Origin: Treponema sp. UBA4692
GTDB taxonomy: Bacteria; Spirochaetota; Spirochaetia; Treponematales; Treponemataceae
Assembly: GCA_002404895.1 (NCBI GenBank)
Contig: DHKO01000013.1
Coordinates: 1-35,356 of the forward strand
Length of the DNA: 35,356 bases
Direction: 5' to 3'
Made by a program: the position numbers and the translations under genes. Below, piece after piece: positions 6,804 to 14,541 of this stretch; positions within the stretch are counted from its first letter, which is position 1, and each line of letters opens with the position of its first letter. The notes under the pieces are model-generated. The model saw only the letters and a list, made by a program, of their open reading frames with translations, did not search any database and was not told the origin of the DNA.

Positions 6804-7838
6804 TTAAAATCCTAGTTTTTTATAGTTCTCTTTCATAACATCAATGTAGTTCTTGCCTTTTTCCGCTTCGTCAAGCGTTGCTGACTGCATCGAGTCCAGC
6901 ACAAAAATTCCGCATTTTCCCTCAAGACCGGCATTTTTTATAACCGTCTGCGCAATTGTCTTGTCCGAGCTTTCCGTCACAAAAACCTCGGAACAATCAA
7001 GCTCCCTGATTTTTCTTGAAAGAAACGCGATTGTCTCAAAGCTCGCCTCGCTTTCCGCCGAGCAGCCCGCAAATGCCGCGTAATATTTTATTCCAAGCTC
7101 GTCGGTCATATATCTGAACGGAAAACGGTCGCAAACAACGATTGTCTGCCGCTTTTCAGGCTCTTCAGCCTTTTCATAGTCAATCACAATTTCCAGCTCG
7201 CCGAGCTTTTCAAGATAGGATTTTTTGTTCGCCTCAAAAAGGGACTTCTCGCTGGCGTCCTTTTCTTCCAGAACGGCCGCAATTTTTTCAACAGCGGATT
7301 TCGCGTTCTGAATCGAAAGCCAGATATGCTCGTCGTATTCGGTCTCTTTTTCCTGATTTTCCGCAGAGTTTTCAAGTTCAAGGATTTTCTCAGCTTTTTT
7401 TTCGCTTTCCGACATTCCCTCGACAATCTCCTCTTCCTTCACAGATTCAGAAAGCTCTTTCATCAGATTTATTGCAGCCTGATTTTTGTTCACAGAATTT
7501 TTAAGCGCGTCGTCCAGCCAGCTGTCGCTTTCGCCTCCGACATAAATCAGGATGTCCGCCGTCGAAATTTTCACAATGTCCTGAGTTGAGGGCTGAAACG
7601 AGTGCAAATCCGAGCCGTTTTTCACAAGAAGCTCAAGCTCCACATTCTCGCTTCCGGAAACAATATTTTTTGCCCAGTCGTAAAGCGGAAAAATCGTCGC
7701 TACAACTTTCACTTTATGACTTTGACTTTCCGGAGAAGATTTCTGATTTTGACTTTTCTTGCATCCGAAAAGCAAAGTCAATGCCGAAGCCGCAAGCAAA
7801 AGCCCGCAAAACATAAAAATTTTATTCTGTCTTTTCAT
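6804..7838 (-). CDS. znuA: Zinc ABC transporter substrate-binding lipoprotein
   Basis: Captures metal outside the cytoplasmic membrane for ZnuBC. The 344-residue protein has a lipoprotein signal with lipobox LLFGC, then a cluster A-I metal-binding fold starting VKVVATIFPLYDW. Probable ligands are His in NGSDLHSFQPS and His in EYDEHIWLS. The third-ligand region reads VVCDRFPFRYMTDELG with Asp where TroA/ZnuA prototypes have His, followed by AAFAGCSAESEASFETIA, as in a Firmicutes-type subgroup. The flexible loop before the second ligand is Glu/Ser-rich (roughly residues 127-160) instead of His-rich. ATG 7838 with GGAG lies inside the end of the regulator gene, a 17-bp overlap that implies coupled translation. 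Confidence 0.88.
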   Translation of the reverse strand: MKRQNKIFMFCGLLLAASALTLLFGCKKSQNQKSSPESQSHKVKVVATIFPLYDWAKNIVSGSENVELELLVKNGSDLHSFQPSTQDIVKISTADILIYVGGESDSWLDDALKNSVNKNQAAINLMKELSESVKEEEIVEGMSESEKKAEKILELENSAENQEKETEYDEHIWLSIQNAKSAVEKIAAVLEEKDASEKSLFEANKKSYLEKLGELEIVIDYEKAEEPEKRQTIVVCDRFPFRYMTDELGIKYYAAFAGCSAESEASFETIAFLSRKIRELDCSEVFVTESSDKTIAQTVIKNAGLEGKCGIFVLDSMQSATLDEAEKGKNYIDVMKENYKKLGF

Positions 7839-8229
7839 TTTTTTCTCCACAAGACCTGCAAATTCCAACCAAAGTGCTTTCGCCTAAGCTCACTTCAAAC
7901 CCGGCGTTTTTTTCAAGCGACAAAACAAGATTTTCCGCGGCAGAATCATCAAGATGAAAAATTTTTCCGCATTTCTGGCACGAAAGATGAATGTGCGTCC
8001 GGCAGGAATTGCAGTCAAAAAACTGATAAAAAGACTCGCGCGAGCCGCTTTTTGTGTTTCTCCTGATTTTTCCCTCGGATTCAAGCTCGGCAAGATTCCT
8101 GTAAATCGCGCTCTTGCTGATTTCTTTTCCGCAAAGCGCCTCCTCGATTTGCCTCGCAGAAAACATCTTGTCGGGATTCTCGCTCAGAAACAAAAGAAGA
8201 GAATTTCGCTGTTCAGTAGAATAATTCAT
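7822..8229 (-). CDS. Fur-family metal regulator, probably Zur-like
   Basis: A 135-residue Fur/Zur/PerR-family repressor. The N-terminal winged helix includes KMFSARQIEEAL and SKSAIYRNLAELESEGKI. The dimerisation part holds the metal region HIHLSCQKCGKIFHLDD and a C-terminal CRSCGEK, giving the two CxxC pairs of a structural zinc site. It is first in an operon with znuABC and overlaps znuA by 17 bp, so zinc uptake control is the natural role (inference from context). The start is uncertain: ATG 8229 or GTG 8238 three codons upstream, neither with a clear Shine-Dalgarno. A 9-bp-arm inverted repeat sits directly upstream and is a candidate operator. Confidence 0.85.
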   Translation of the reverse strand: MNYSTEQRNSLLLFLSENPDKMFSARQIEEALCGKEISKSAIYRNLAELESEGKIRRNTKSGSRESFYQFFDCNSCRTHIHLSCQKCGKIFHLDDSAAENLVLSLEKNAGFEVSLGESTLVGICRSCGEKNEKTE

Positions 8230-8241
8230 TTTTGCCACGTT

Positions 8242-8264
8242 AATTTGCGAATCAGTCGCAAATT
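8242..8264. promoter_or_regulatory. Inverted repeat in the fur-znu leader, candidate operator
   Basis: AATTTGCGA-N5-TCGCAAATT is a perfect 9-bp-arm palindrome. It begins one base past the predicted -10 box, across the expected transcription start, and ends 12 bp before the ATG. A bound repressor would block the promoter. The sequence does not match the well-known Fur or Zur boxes. Confidence 0.55.
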
Positions 8265-8265
8265 G

Positions 8266-8294
8266 ATTAAATCATAATGAAAAATAATTTTCAA
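8266..8294 (-). promoter_or_regulatory. Predicted fur-znuACB promoter
   Basis: On the minus strand TTGAAA (8294-8289) and TTTAAT (8271-8266) are separated by 17 bp, with the expected start inside the inverted repeat. Confidence 0.6.
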
Positions 8295-8322
8295 GAAAAA
8301 AAATCAAAAATTAAAGAAAATG

Positions 8323-8343
8323 TTGTAATAAAATTATTGACAA
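8323..8343 (+). promoter_or_regulatory. Rrf2-type operator copy 1
   Basis: TTGTAATAA-N6-TGACAA matches the layout of the two other sites near this promoter and the Rrf2 gene, with one changed base in each half. It overlaps the -35 box of the downstream gene. Confidence 0.5.
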
Positions 8344-8365
8344 TCATAATGTAATAAATTATATT
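8337..8365 (+). promoter_or_regulatory. Predicted promoter of the NAD(P)-binding protein gene
   Basis: TTGACA (8337-8342), 17 bp, TATATT (8360-8365) is close to consensus, so strong expression is expected unless repressed. It is flanked by operator copies 1 and 2. Confidence 0.7.
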
Positions 8366-8381
8366 TCAATCATTGATTACG

Positions 8382-8402
8382 TTGTAATTAAAAATCTTAC
8401 AA
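8382..8402 (+). promoter_or_regulatory. Rrf2-type operator copy 2
   Basis: TTGTAATTA-N6-TTACAA lies downstream of the predicted start of transcription. The left half is identical to copy 3 (read on the minus strand), and the right half differs by one base. Confidence 0.6.
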
Positions 8403-8434
8403 TAAAAAAGCGGTGAATTCCGCAAGGAGAAATT

Positions 8435-9067
8435 ATGAAAAAAATTGCAGTTGTGGCGGCAAACGGAAGAGCGGCAGGAAAAATCATTGACGAGGCGGTT
8501 GCGCGCGGATTTGAGGTTACGGCTTTCGGACGCAGGGAAAACAACACAAAAGCTCAAAAATACGTCAAGAAAGACTTGTTCGAGCTTACGGCTGACGAGC
8601 TAAAAGGCTTTGACGCGGTTGTCGATGCGGCTGGAGCGTGGACTCTTGAGACTTTGTATGTGATTCCAAAAGCGGCGGCTTTTCTTTCAAGCCTGCTGAA
8701 AGGAAGCGAGACACACCTGGTTGTCGTTGGCGGAGCAGGCTCGCTTTTTGTGAACAAGGAGCATACTTCAACAGTGGAGCTTCAGCCGAATTTCCCGGAT
8801 TCATACAAAGGAGTGAGCGCTGCGCATGGGCTTGCGCTTGCAACTTTGCGAGCTGAAAAAGACGTTAAATGGACTTACATCTCTCCGGCGGGCGATTTTC
8901 AGGCAGACGGCGTGCGCACTGGCAAATACATTCTTGGAGGCGAGGAGCTTGTGCTGAACAGCAAAGGCGAAAGCGTAATCTCGTACGCGGACTACGCAAT
9001 TGCGCTTGTTGACGAGATTGAAAAAGGAAACCACATTCAGCAGAGAATTTCGGTTGTCCAGGAATAA
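8435..9067 (+). CDS. NAD(P)-binding protein, atypical short-chain dehydrogenase type
   Basis: A 210-residue Rossmann-fold protein of the NAD(P)H-binding (NmrA/YwnB-like) group. The nucleotide-binding strand is MKKIAVVAANGRAAGKIIDEA, a variant of GxxGxxG, followed by VTAFGRR; the core holds FDAVVDAAGAW, THLVVVGGAGSLFV and WTYISPAGDF. Such proteins act as small quinone or flavin-type reductases or redox sensors; the substrate is unknown. ATG 8435 has AAGGAG at ideal distance. It is followed by a terminator and then by an Rrf2 repressor gene, a pairing like ywnB-ywnA in Bacillus. Shared operators suggest that regulator controls this gene. Confidence 0.8.
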   Translation: MKKIAVVAANGRAAGKIIDEAVARGFEVTAFGRRENNTKAQKYVKKDLFELTADELKGFDAVVDAAGAWTLETLYVIPKAAAFLSSLLKGSETHLVVVGGAGSLFVNKEHTSTVELQPNFPDSYKGVSAAHGLALATLRAEKDVKWTYISPAGDFQADGVRTGKYILGGEELVLNSKGESVISYADYAIALVDEIEKGNHIQQRISVVQE

Positions 9068-9149
9068 ATTTTCCGGAACCTGTTTTCTGAAAGCAGATTC
9101 CCAAGAATAAAGATTTTATGAAATGATTTTCTAAAAATTATTCAGATTT

Positions 9150-9190
9150 CAGCCCTTGACGAGTTTTTTGTTCGAGGGCTGTATTTTTTA
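9150..9190 (+). terminator. Intrinsic terminator after the NAD(P)-binding protein gene
   Basis: The stem CAGCCCTTGA pairs with TCGAGGGCTG (one G-U pair) and is followed by TATTTTTTAT. It separates the gene from rrf2, which has its own promoter. Confidence 0.8.
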
Positions 9191-9205
9191 TAAAATCCTG
9201 AAAAC

Positions 9206-9234
9206 TTGCAACAGAAAAATGTAATCCTTATAAT
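9206..9234 (+). promoter_or_regulatory. Predicted promoter of the Rrf2 regulator
   Basis: TTGCAA (9206-9211), 17 bp, TATAAT (9229-9234). Operator copy 3 covers the -10 box, which predicts negative autoregulation. Confidence 0.7.
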
Positions 9235-9239
9235 TACAA
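9219..9239 (-). promoter_or_regulatory. Rrf2-type operator copy 3
   Basis: Read on the minus strand it is TTGTAATTA-N6-TTACAT, nearly the same halves as copy 2. It spans the -10 box of the Rrf2 gene. Confidence 0.6.
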
Positions 9240-9273
9240 CAATCTAAAATTTCAAGGCAGAAGCGGAAAATTT

Positions 9274-9714
9274 ATGCAAGTTTCAACAAAATTCACGATT
9301 TCGATTCATATTCTCGTGGCTGTGGAGTTTTTTTCAAAAAGCAACAAAATCACAAGCGACTTTTTAGCTGGAAGCATCGGCGCAAACCCGGTGATTATCA
9401 GGAATCTTCTCGGAGACTTAAAAAAAGGCGGCATTCTTGAAGTAAAGCGAGGAACAGGCGGAATCACGCTCGTGCGGCCGCTTTCAGAAATCAGCTTTCT
9501 TGACATTTACCGCGCAGTGGAGACAACCGGCGTTGAAAATCTCTTTCATTTTCACGAGAAGCCGAACCAAAAATGCCCAGTCGGAAGAAACATCAAAAAA
9601 AGCCTCGACGACGATTTAAGGGAAATCCAGCAGAAATTTGAGGAAGAGCTTTCAAAGCACAAGGTCGCAGAAATCTACGAGAAAACTTTAAGCGAAATAA
9701 AATCCGAAAGCTGA
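9274..9714 (+). CDS. Rrf2-family transcriptional regulator
   Basis: A 146-residue winged-helix repressor. The family pattern is visible: QVSTKFTISIHILVAVEFF, TSDFLAGSIGANPVIIRNLL (helix-turn-helix), then the wing KKGGILEVKRGTGGITLVRP. Unlike IscR or NsrR it lacks the three-cysteine iron-sulfur cluster; only one Cys remains, in NQKCPVGRNI, as in YwnA-type members. Redox or electrophile sensing through that Cys is possible but unproven. The C-terminus is a helix that may dimerise. A ribosome site is weak (GCGGAAAA). Matching operators in its own promoter and upstream of the gene at 8435 point to a two-target local regulon. Confidence 0.85.
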   Translation: MQVSTKFTISIHILVAVEFFSKSNKITSDFLAGSIGANPVIIRNLLGDLKKGGILEVKRGTGGITLVRPLSEISFLDIYRAVETTGVENLFHFHEKPNQKCPVGRNIKKSLDDDLREIQQKFEEELSKHKVAEIYEKTLSEIKSES

Positions 9715-10029
9715 AAAATCGATTTTATTTTCCGCGAGTTTTGATAGAAATTTAGTAAAAAAATGAGATTTACACAGAACTAAAAAACTTCCGCCTTTGA
9801 AAAATCAGACGGAAGCAGAAAAATTCTTGGACTTTCCAATTTCCAGAAATCTTTAATTCAAAAAACAATCTTAAAAATGTCTTCCTAAAATGCAGTTTTA
9901 AGACTGATACTTTCAGATTTTTCATCTTATTCTCTGAATTCTTTTTTAATCAGAAAATCTTTGTCGTAAGACTTTTCTTTTCAAACAGAAAAATCTTCAG
10001 GAAAGTTTTTCAAAGTCTCTGTTTTTCCG
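9715..10029. other. Spacer between convergent genes
   Basis: AT-rich, 315 bp, no gene seen. An imperfect hairpin (CTTCCG with CGGAAG, near 9788-9815) lacks a U-tract. The remainder has many short TTTTC and AAATC runs and no clear terminator for either flanking gene. Confidence 0.5.
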
Positions 10030-10398
10030 TCAGTTTTCGTTCACCCACTTTCTGATGCCCTCAACCACGTCCTTGTCAATCTGGTGCTCAACTCGGCAGG
10101 CATTCTCCTCGCACTGGTCTTCCGGCAATCCCGTAATCTTCACAAGGAATTTTGTCAGAAGCTTGTGCCGTCCGTAGACATCTTCGGCTTTCTCCTTGCC
10201 TTTCGGAGTGAGCTTTATCATGTTGCCCATTCCAAATTCGATATATCCGTCTTTTTCAAGAACGCCCATCGCGCGGCTTACACTTGGGCGGGAAACTGCG
10301 AGCTTATTCGCAACGTCCACAGAACGGACAAAGCCGTTTTCAAGCTGCAAACGCAAAATCGCCTCAAGATAATCTTCTCCTGATTCGTACATTTTCAT
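10030..10398 (-). CDS. DtxR/MntR-family metal-dependent regulator, short form
   Basis: A 122-residue regulator with a winged helix (SVDVANKLAVSRPSVSRAMG, then GYIEFGMGNMIKLTPKG) and a dimerisation/metal domain. Likely metal ligands are Asp9 and Glu12 (EDYLEAI), His78 (GRHKLL), and Cys101, Glu104, His105 (ACRVEH). The Cys at that position is as in DtxR/IdeR iron regulators; MntR has Glu there. The chain ends soon after the dimer domain, so no SH3-like third domain. ATG 10398 has AAGGGG upstream. It sits 49 bp after the Na/Pi transporter gene at the end of the minus-strand run. Its metal cannot be decided from sequence. Confidence 0.82.
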   Translation of the reverse strand: MKMYESGEDYLEAILRLQLENGFVRSVDVANKLAVSRPSVSRAMGVLEKDGYIEFGMGNMIKLTPKGKEKAEDVYGRHKLLTKFLVKITGLPEDQCEENACRVEHQIDKDVVEGIRKWVNEN

Positions 10399-10447
10399 TT
10401 TCCCCTTTCTTGACTGTTTTCGTTTTTCGAATTAGATGAATTCTATT

Positions 10448-12109
10448 CTATCTCAGATCTTCTGCCACGTCAAAACAGCGGTCGCCGATTTTTTCAATCT
10501 GTCGGATAATATCGATGTAATAAAGCTCCGCGCGCACATTCTCGCCGCCCTCAAGACGCTGCTTCGCGATTTTCCGCATCGCGTATCTTTCATCGTCAAT
10601 CTGCTGCTCAAGATCGCTCGCAAATTTGAATTCCTCCGGCGTAAGATGCTGGATTTTCGCGACATTCTTGTGGATAAAGTAGAGAAGCTGGCGGCCAAGC
10701 TCAAAATAAGGAATAAGGCGGTCAAAATCTTCCTGCTTGAACTCGACATTTTTCTCAAGAGCTTTTTTTATCTGAATCGAAATCGAAAGGCAGCTGTCGG
10801 ACATGCTTTCCATCTCGCCTACAAGCCGCATCATCAGCTGAACATTGTCCTTCGCTTCGTCAGAAAGATGAAGATGGAAACATTTTACAAGATAAGAAGT
10901 GATTTGCTCCTGCATCTGGTCGCAGTAGTCTTCAAGAAACTGGATTTTCGGATGCTTTTCCGTGATAAAAGTCTGGTCAAAGGACTGAAGCCCGGACTGG
11001 AGCGTATCGTACATTTCAACGACGGTCTCGGAAAATGTCTTGATTTCGGTCTGGGCGCGGTAAACGCAAGTCTCAGGAGATTTTTCGGCAAGCTCGTTGT
11101 TGAATTCAAGCTTGTAGCCAGTCTGGCTGTTTTCAACTTTGTCATCTCTGACTATTTTTCTAAGGATTGCAGCAATTTGATTTGTGAAAGGAATAAAAAC
11201 GATTGTTTCAAAAACTTTGAACGCTGTGTTCAGCATGGCGATATGATAGATAAGATTTTCGCCTTTTGCGGCATCGCCAGGAATCATAAAATCAACAAAC
11301 GAAAGGAACGGCTTGAAGAAAGCAAGCAAAATCAGGACTGTCGCGGAATTGCAAAGCACATGGACAAGAGCAGTCCGCTTTCCGTTCGCATTCGAGCCGG
11401 CAGCCGCCATAACCGCATCAACCGTCGAGCCGACCGCCGTTCCCATCACAACCGCCGCGCCGAATTCCCAGCTGACCATATTGTTGTATGCCATTGTGAT
11501 TACGATTGCGGACATCGCCGAAGAAGAATGAATCAGAGCGGTAAAGAAAATTCCGACCATAACCGCAAGAACAATCGAAAACGCTCCGTGGCCCTGAATT
11601 CGCTGCATAAACTCGACGAATTTTCCGCCTTCTTCAAACTGGAAAGCCGCCGAAAGCCAGCCAAGCCCGATGAACAAAAGCCCGAAGCCCATTATCGCCT
11701 GGCCAAGCCCCTCGTTCTTGATTTTTTTTATGATTGTCAAAAGATAGCCGAATCCGAAAACTGGAATCGCAAAAGTCTCGATATTAAAATTAAATCCGAA
11801 AAGCGCGACAATCCACGCTGTGATTGTTGTTCCGATGTTCGCTCCGAAAACAACACCGATTGACTGCTCAAGCGTTACAAGCCCCGCGTTCACAAAGCTC
11901 ACAAGCATTACGGTTGTCGCGCCCGACGACTGAATAATCATAGTTATGGCGCAGCCTGTAAGCAAGCCCACAAAACGGTTGCCAGTCATAAACGCCAGCG
12001 CTTTCTGCAGCTTCTGCCCCGCGCACTTTTGAACTCCGTTGCTCATCAGCTTCATTCCGTAGAGCAAGAAACATAGACTGCCAGCAAAATTAATCAGATT
12101 TAAAATCAT
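10448..12109 (-). CDS. Na+/phosphate cotransporter family protein with PhoU-like tail
   Basis: A 553-residue NptA/YjbB-type membrane protein. Two inverted half-repeats carry the hallmark motifs QSSGATTVMLVSFVNAG with GANIGTTITAW, and IHSSSAMSAIVITMA with GTAVGSTVDAV. About eight hydrophobic helices fill residues 1-310. From about 340 on a cytoplasmic helical PhoU-like domain follows (ETVVEMYDTLQSGL, MMRLVGEMESMSDSCLSI, IRQIEKIGDRCFDVAEDL). Likely function is sodium-coupled phosphate transport, with the PhoU part regulating flux. ATG 12109 lies two bases after the PASTA gene stop with no strong Shine-Dalgarno, so translation is probably coupled. Confidence 0.85.
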   Translation of the reverse strand: MILNLINFAGSLCFLLYGMKLMSNGVQKCAGQKLQKALAFMTGNRFVGLLTGCAITMIIQSSGATTVMLVSFVNAGLVTLEQSIGVVFGANIGTTITAWIVALFGFNFNIETFAIPVFGFGYLLTIIKKIKNEGLGQAIMGFGLLFIGLGWLSAAFQFEEGGKFVEFMQRIQGHGAFSIVLAVMVGIFFTALIHSSSAMSAIVITMAYNNMVSWEFGAAVVMGTAVGSTVDAVMAAAGSNANGKRTALVHVLCNSATVLILLAFFKPFLSFVDFMIPGDAAKGENLIYHIAMLNTAFKVFETIVFIPFTNQIAAILRKIVRDDKVENSQTGYKLEFNNELAEKSPETCVYRAQTEIKTFSETVVEMYDTLQSGLQSFDQTFITEKHPKIQFLEDYCDQMQEQITSYLVKCFHLHLSDEAKDNVQLMMRLVGEMESMSDSCLSISIQIKKALEKNVEFKQEDFDRLIPYFELGRQLLYFIHKNVAKIQHLTPEEFKFASDLEQQIDDERYAMRKIAKQRLEGGENVRAELYYIDIIRQIEKIGDRCFDVAEDLR

Positions 12110-12111
12110 TT

Positions 12112-13221
12112 TTATTCAACCGTTTTTCTAACCGATTTTTTTCCGGCAACGCTCAAGACAAGCTCATTGCCTCTTTCCGCAAAATAAGGAATTGTGACTT
12201 TTCCGCCGTTGTGCTTCATGCTCACGACAGTCTCTGTGATTCCGTCCGAGCCGACATTTTCAAGAGTCATGTCAACCGCGTAAGGATAATTCGGGAGATT
12301 CGCTGTGAAAAGGCCATAGACTTTTCCGTCGAAATTTTTTCTCGGAAGCGCGATTTCAGCCTTTATGCGCGTGTAATTCGGAACATATTCCTTTTCAGAA
12401 GATTCCTGCGAAACAACAGCAGCAGAGTCAGAATCCTTGTCAGCGTCGGTCTCTGTGAATTCAAAGACAACCTTGCTCGTGGACAAAAATTTCAAAAGAG
12501 ACGAAAGATTCATTCCGACGATATTCGGAACTCTCGTGTTCGAAAAATTATCTCCGCTGCTCACAACCAGCTTTACTGTAACAGGATTTGAAATCGGAGT
12601 TTCAGCCGCCGGAGTCTGCGCAATGACAGTTCCGGCCGTGCTCGTGTCAGGCTTGTAGACAGGCTCGGCAAGCACAATCAGCGGCTTTGTTGAGCCTGTG
12701 AACATCGTCTGCAAGTTGATTTTAACGTCATCAAAATTCTGCCCGACATAGTCGCCTACATGGTCAACAATAACGCCGCGGCTGACAGTCAAATTTATTC
12801 TTCTTCCAGCTTTTACAATCGCGCCGGCATCAGGATTCTGAACAAGGATTTTTCCCGCATCATCAGGATTGTCCGTATATCGAAGCTGAATTTTCGGATA
12901 AAGCTCTTTCGCCTGCATTTCAAGAAGCGCGCTTGCAAGCTCTTTTCCGACAACATTCGGAACCATAACCTGCTCAGGTCGCCTTACAGTCGCAAAAAAA
13001 ACAATCCAGCAGACGGCGAACATCAAAACCAGAGCAAAAACCACAGTTCCAAAAAGAACTTTTCCGTTCGCCTGAAGAGCGTCAACAGCGTTCCGACAGC
13101 CCGCCTTGAATTTTTCCTTGTCAAAATGCCTGATTTTATTGAAGATTGCAGAAGGAATCCGCGCTATTTTCTTGGCGAGATTTTTCTCCGCTTTTTTTTC
13201 GTCTAAATTTCCAGTTTCCAT
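12112..13221 (-). CDS. Membrane-anchored PASTA-domain protein
   Basis: A 369-residue protein with a basic cytoplasmic N-terminus (about 50 residues), one transmembrane helix (VLFGTVVFALVLMFAVCWIV, about 54-76) and an external region with three PASTA units: VMVPNVVGKELASALLEMQ, then VGDYVGQNFDDVKINLQ, then TRVPNIVGMNLSSLLKFL. A further C-terminal beta region follows (about 300-369). PASTA units usually bind muropeptides or cross-linked peptidoglycan and are commonly fused to Ser/Thr kinases or penicillin-binding proteins; neither is present here. The start ATG 13221 has AGAG upstream. It lies between fmt and the Na/Pi transporter; a cell-envelope role is inferred from the domain only. Confidence 0.85.
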   Translation of the reverse strand: METGNLDEKKAEKNLAKKIARIPSAIFNKIRHFDKEKFKAGCRNAVDALQANGKVLFGTVVFALVLMFAVCWIVFFATVRRPEQVMVPNVVGKELASALLEMQAKELYPKIQLRYTDNPDDAGKILVQNPDAGAIVKAGRRINLTVSRGVIVDHVGDYVGQNFDDVKINLQTMFTGSTKPLIVLAEPVYKPDTSTAGTVIAQTPAAETPISNPVTVKLVVSSGDNFSNTRVPNIVGMNLSSLLKFLSTSKVVFEFTETDADKDSDSAAVVSQESSEKEYVPNYTRIKAEIALPRKNFDGKVYGLFTANLPNYPYAVDMTLENVGSDGITETVVSMKHNGGKVTIPYFAERGNELVLSVAGKKSVRKTVE

Positions 13222-13334
13222 TTTTCTCTATTTTTTCCGCTAAAATGTAGGCAAAAGAATAGCATAGATTTCAATTCAAAAACAGTGATTTTACAAATAA
13301 TTTTCCTAATCCAAAAAATTTCTTAAAGATGATT

Positions 13335-14336
13335 TCACTCGCCCAAAACCGTTCCGCTGAAATTTCTCGCGCCGTTCATAAACGACTTGTAATCCATCGC
13401 CTTTTTTCCCTGCCACTGAAGCTCTTTGACGCAAAGAACCGAGCCGCCGCCAGAGACAATCTCGATTCCAAGAGATTTTTGATAAGGAAGGACGGTTCCG
13501 CATTTTTCAGATGATTTTTTCCCGGAGATTTCGGCCTTCAAAATCAAAAGCTTAACGCCGCCCGAGACAGTCGAGCAGAGCGGCCACGGAGTAAACGCCC
13601 GGATTTTTCTTCCGATTTTTTCCGCGCTTTCGCTCCAGTCGATGATTCCGTCGTCTTTCTTGATGAATTCTGTGTAAGGAAAATTTTCGCCGGATTTTGC
13701 AAGCTCTGTTTCAGACTGAGGAACTCCATCGACTTTTCCGCTTCCGCGGATTTTCTCCAAAACTTCTATTAAGAGGCGCGTTCCAAGCGAAGTGATTCTG
13801 CTGGATTTTCCGTCTCCGTCCATCAGTTCTTTTGTCGTTTCAGTTCCGTCAAGAGAAATAAAATCCTGGGCAAGAATATCGCCCTCGTCTGTTTTCAGCG
13901 CGAGTTTCTGGACTGTAACGCCAAGCTCCGCGTCTCCGTTCAGGATTGCGGCAGGAACCGGCGTGCAGCCGCGGTATTTTGGAAGCGCGCTTGGATGAAG
14001 ATTTATTCCGCCGAGAGGAAAAAGCGACAAAAATTTCGGCCCGAAAATTCTTCCGTAGTCAAAAGAAACAAGCAAGTCAGCATTCAAGACAGAAACCGCC
14101 TCGCGGGCCTCGGCTTTCAAATGGTCAAATTCAAAGACTTTTATTCCGTGGGACTCTGCGCATTTTGAAACCTCAGTGGGAATCAGGTCGGAATGCCGGC
14201 CTCGCGTTGAAGGAGGATTCGTCAAAACTCCGGCAATCTCAAATCCGCTTTTTTGTGAATTTTGAACCAAATTTTCAAGAACAATCGCCGAAGCCAAAGG
14301 CGAGCCTGCGTAAAGAATTTTAAGTTTATCCATCAT
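13335..14336 (-). CDS. fmt: Methionyl-tRNA formyltransferase
   Basis: Formylates initiator Met-tRNA using 10-formyl-tetrahydrofolate. The 333-residue chain starts with a formyltransferase Rossmann domain (LKILYAGSPLASAIVLENL; PPSTRGRH). The catalytic triad region is clear: Asn and His in GGINLHPSALPKYRG and Asp in KTDEGDILAQ. The C-terminal OB-fold begins near IRAFTPWPLCST. Two adjacent Met codons exist; I chose ATG 14336 because GGA lies about six bases upstream. It follows def in the same direction, the common def-fmt pairing, and precedes the PASTA gene by 113 bp. Confidence 0.93.
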   Translation of the reverse strand: MMDKLKILYAGSPLASAIVLENLVQNSQKSGFEIAGVLTNPPSTRGRHSDLIPTEVSKCAESHGIKVFEFDHLKAEAREAVSVLNADLLVSFDYGRIFGPKFLSLFPLGGINLHPSALPKYRGCTPVPAAILNGDAELGVTVQKLALKTDEGDILAQDFISLDGTETTKELMDGDGKSSRITSLGTRLLIEVLEKIRGSGKVDGVPQSETELAKSGENFPYTEFIKKDDGIIDWSESAEKIGRKIRAFTPWPLCSTVSGGVKLLILKAEISGKKSSEKCGTVLPYQKSLGIEIVSGGGSVLCVKELQWQGKKAMDYKSFMNGARNFSGTVLGE

Positions 14337-14541
14337 AGATTTTCCAAATTCCAAATTATCAGAAAATTAAGGGCGACAAAAAATGCCGCCCCGAAAAGCA
14401 AAAACACAGTGATTTCAGATTCACAATGAGCAGAAAACTGCTCGATTTCAGAATCTGCAAGTTAAAACCGCAAGCCAAAACAAAAACAAGCTGCTGAAGC
14501 TAAGCGCGGTTAAAAGCTCTGAATCGAAAAAAGCGATAAAT
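14337..14541. other. Spacer between def and fmt
   Basis: Two hundred bases with no gene. A small perfect hairpin (GAGCAG-AAAA-CTGCTC, near 14427-14442) has no U-tract. def and fmt could be co-transcribed across it. Confidence 0.4.

Noticed and set aside
10436..11863. 475-codon open frame opposite the Na/Pi transporter
   Set aside because: Low-complexity basic translation, antisense to a gene with intact QSSGATT and HSSSA motifs.
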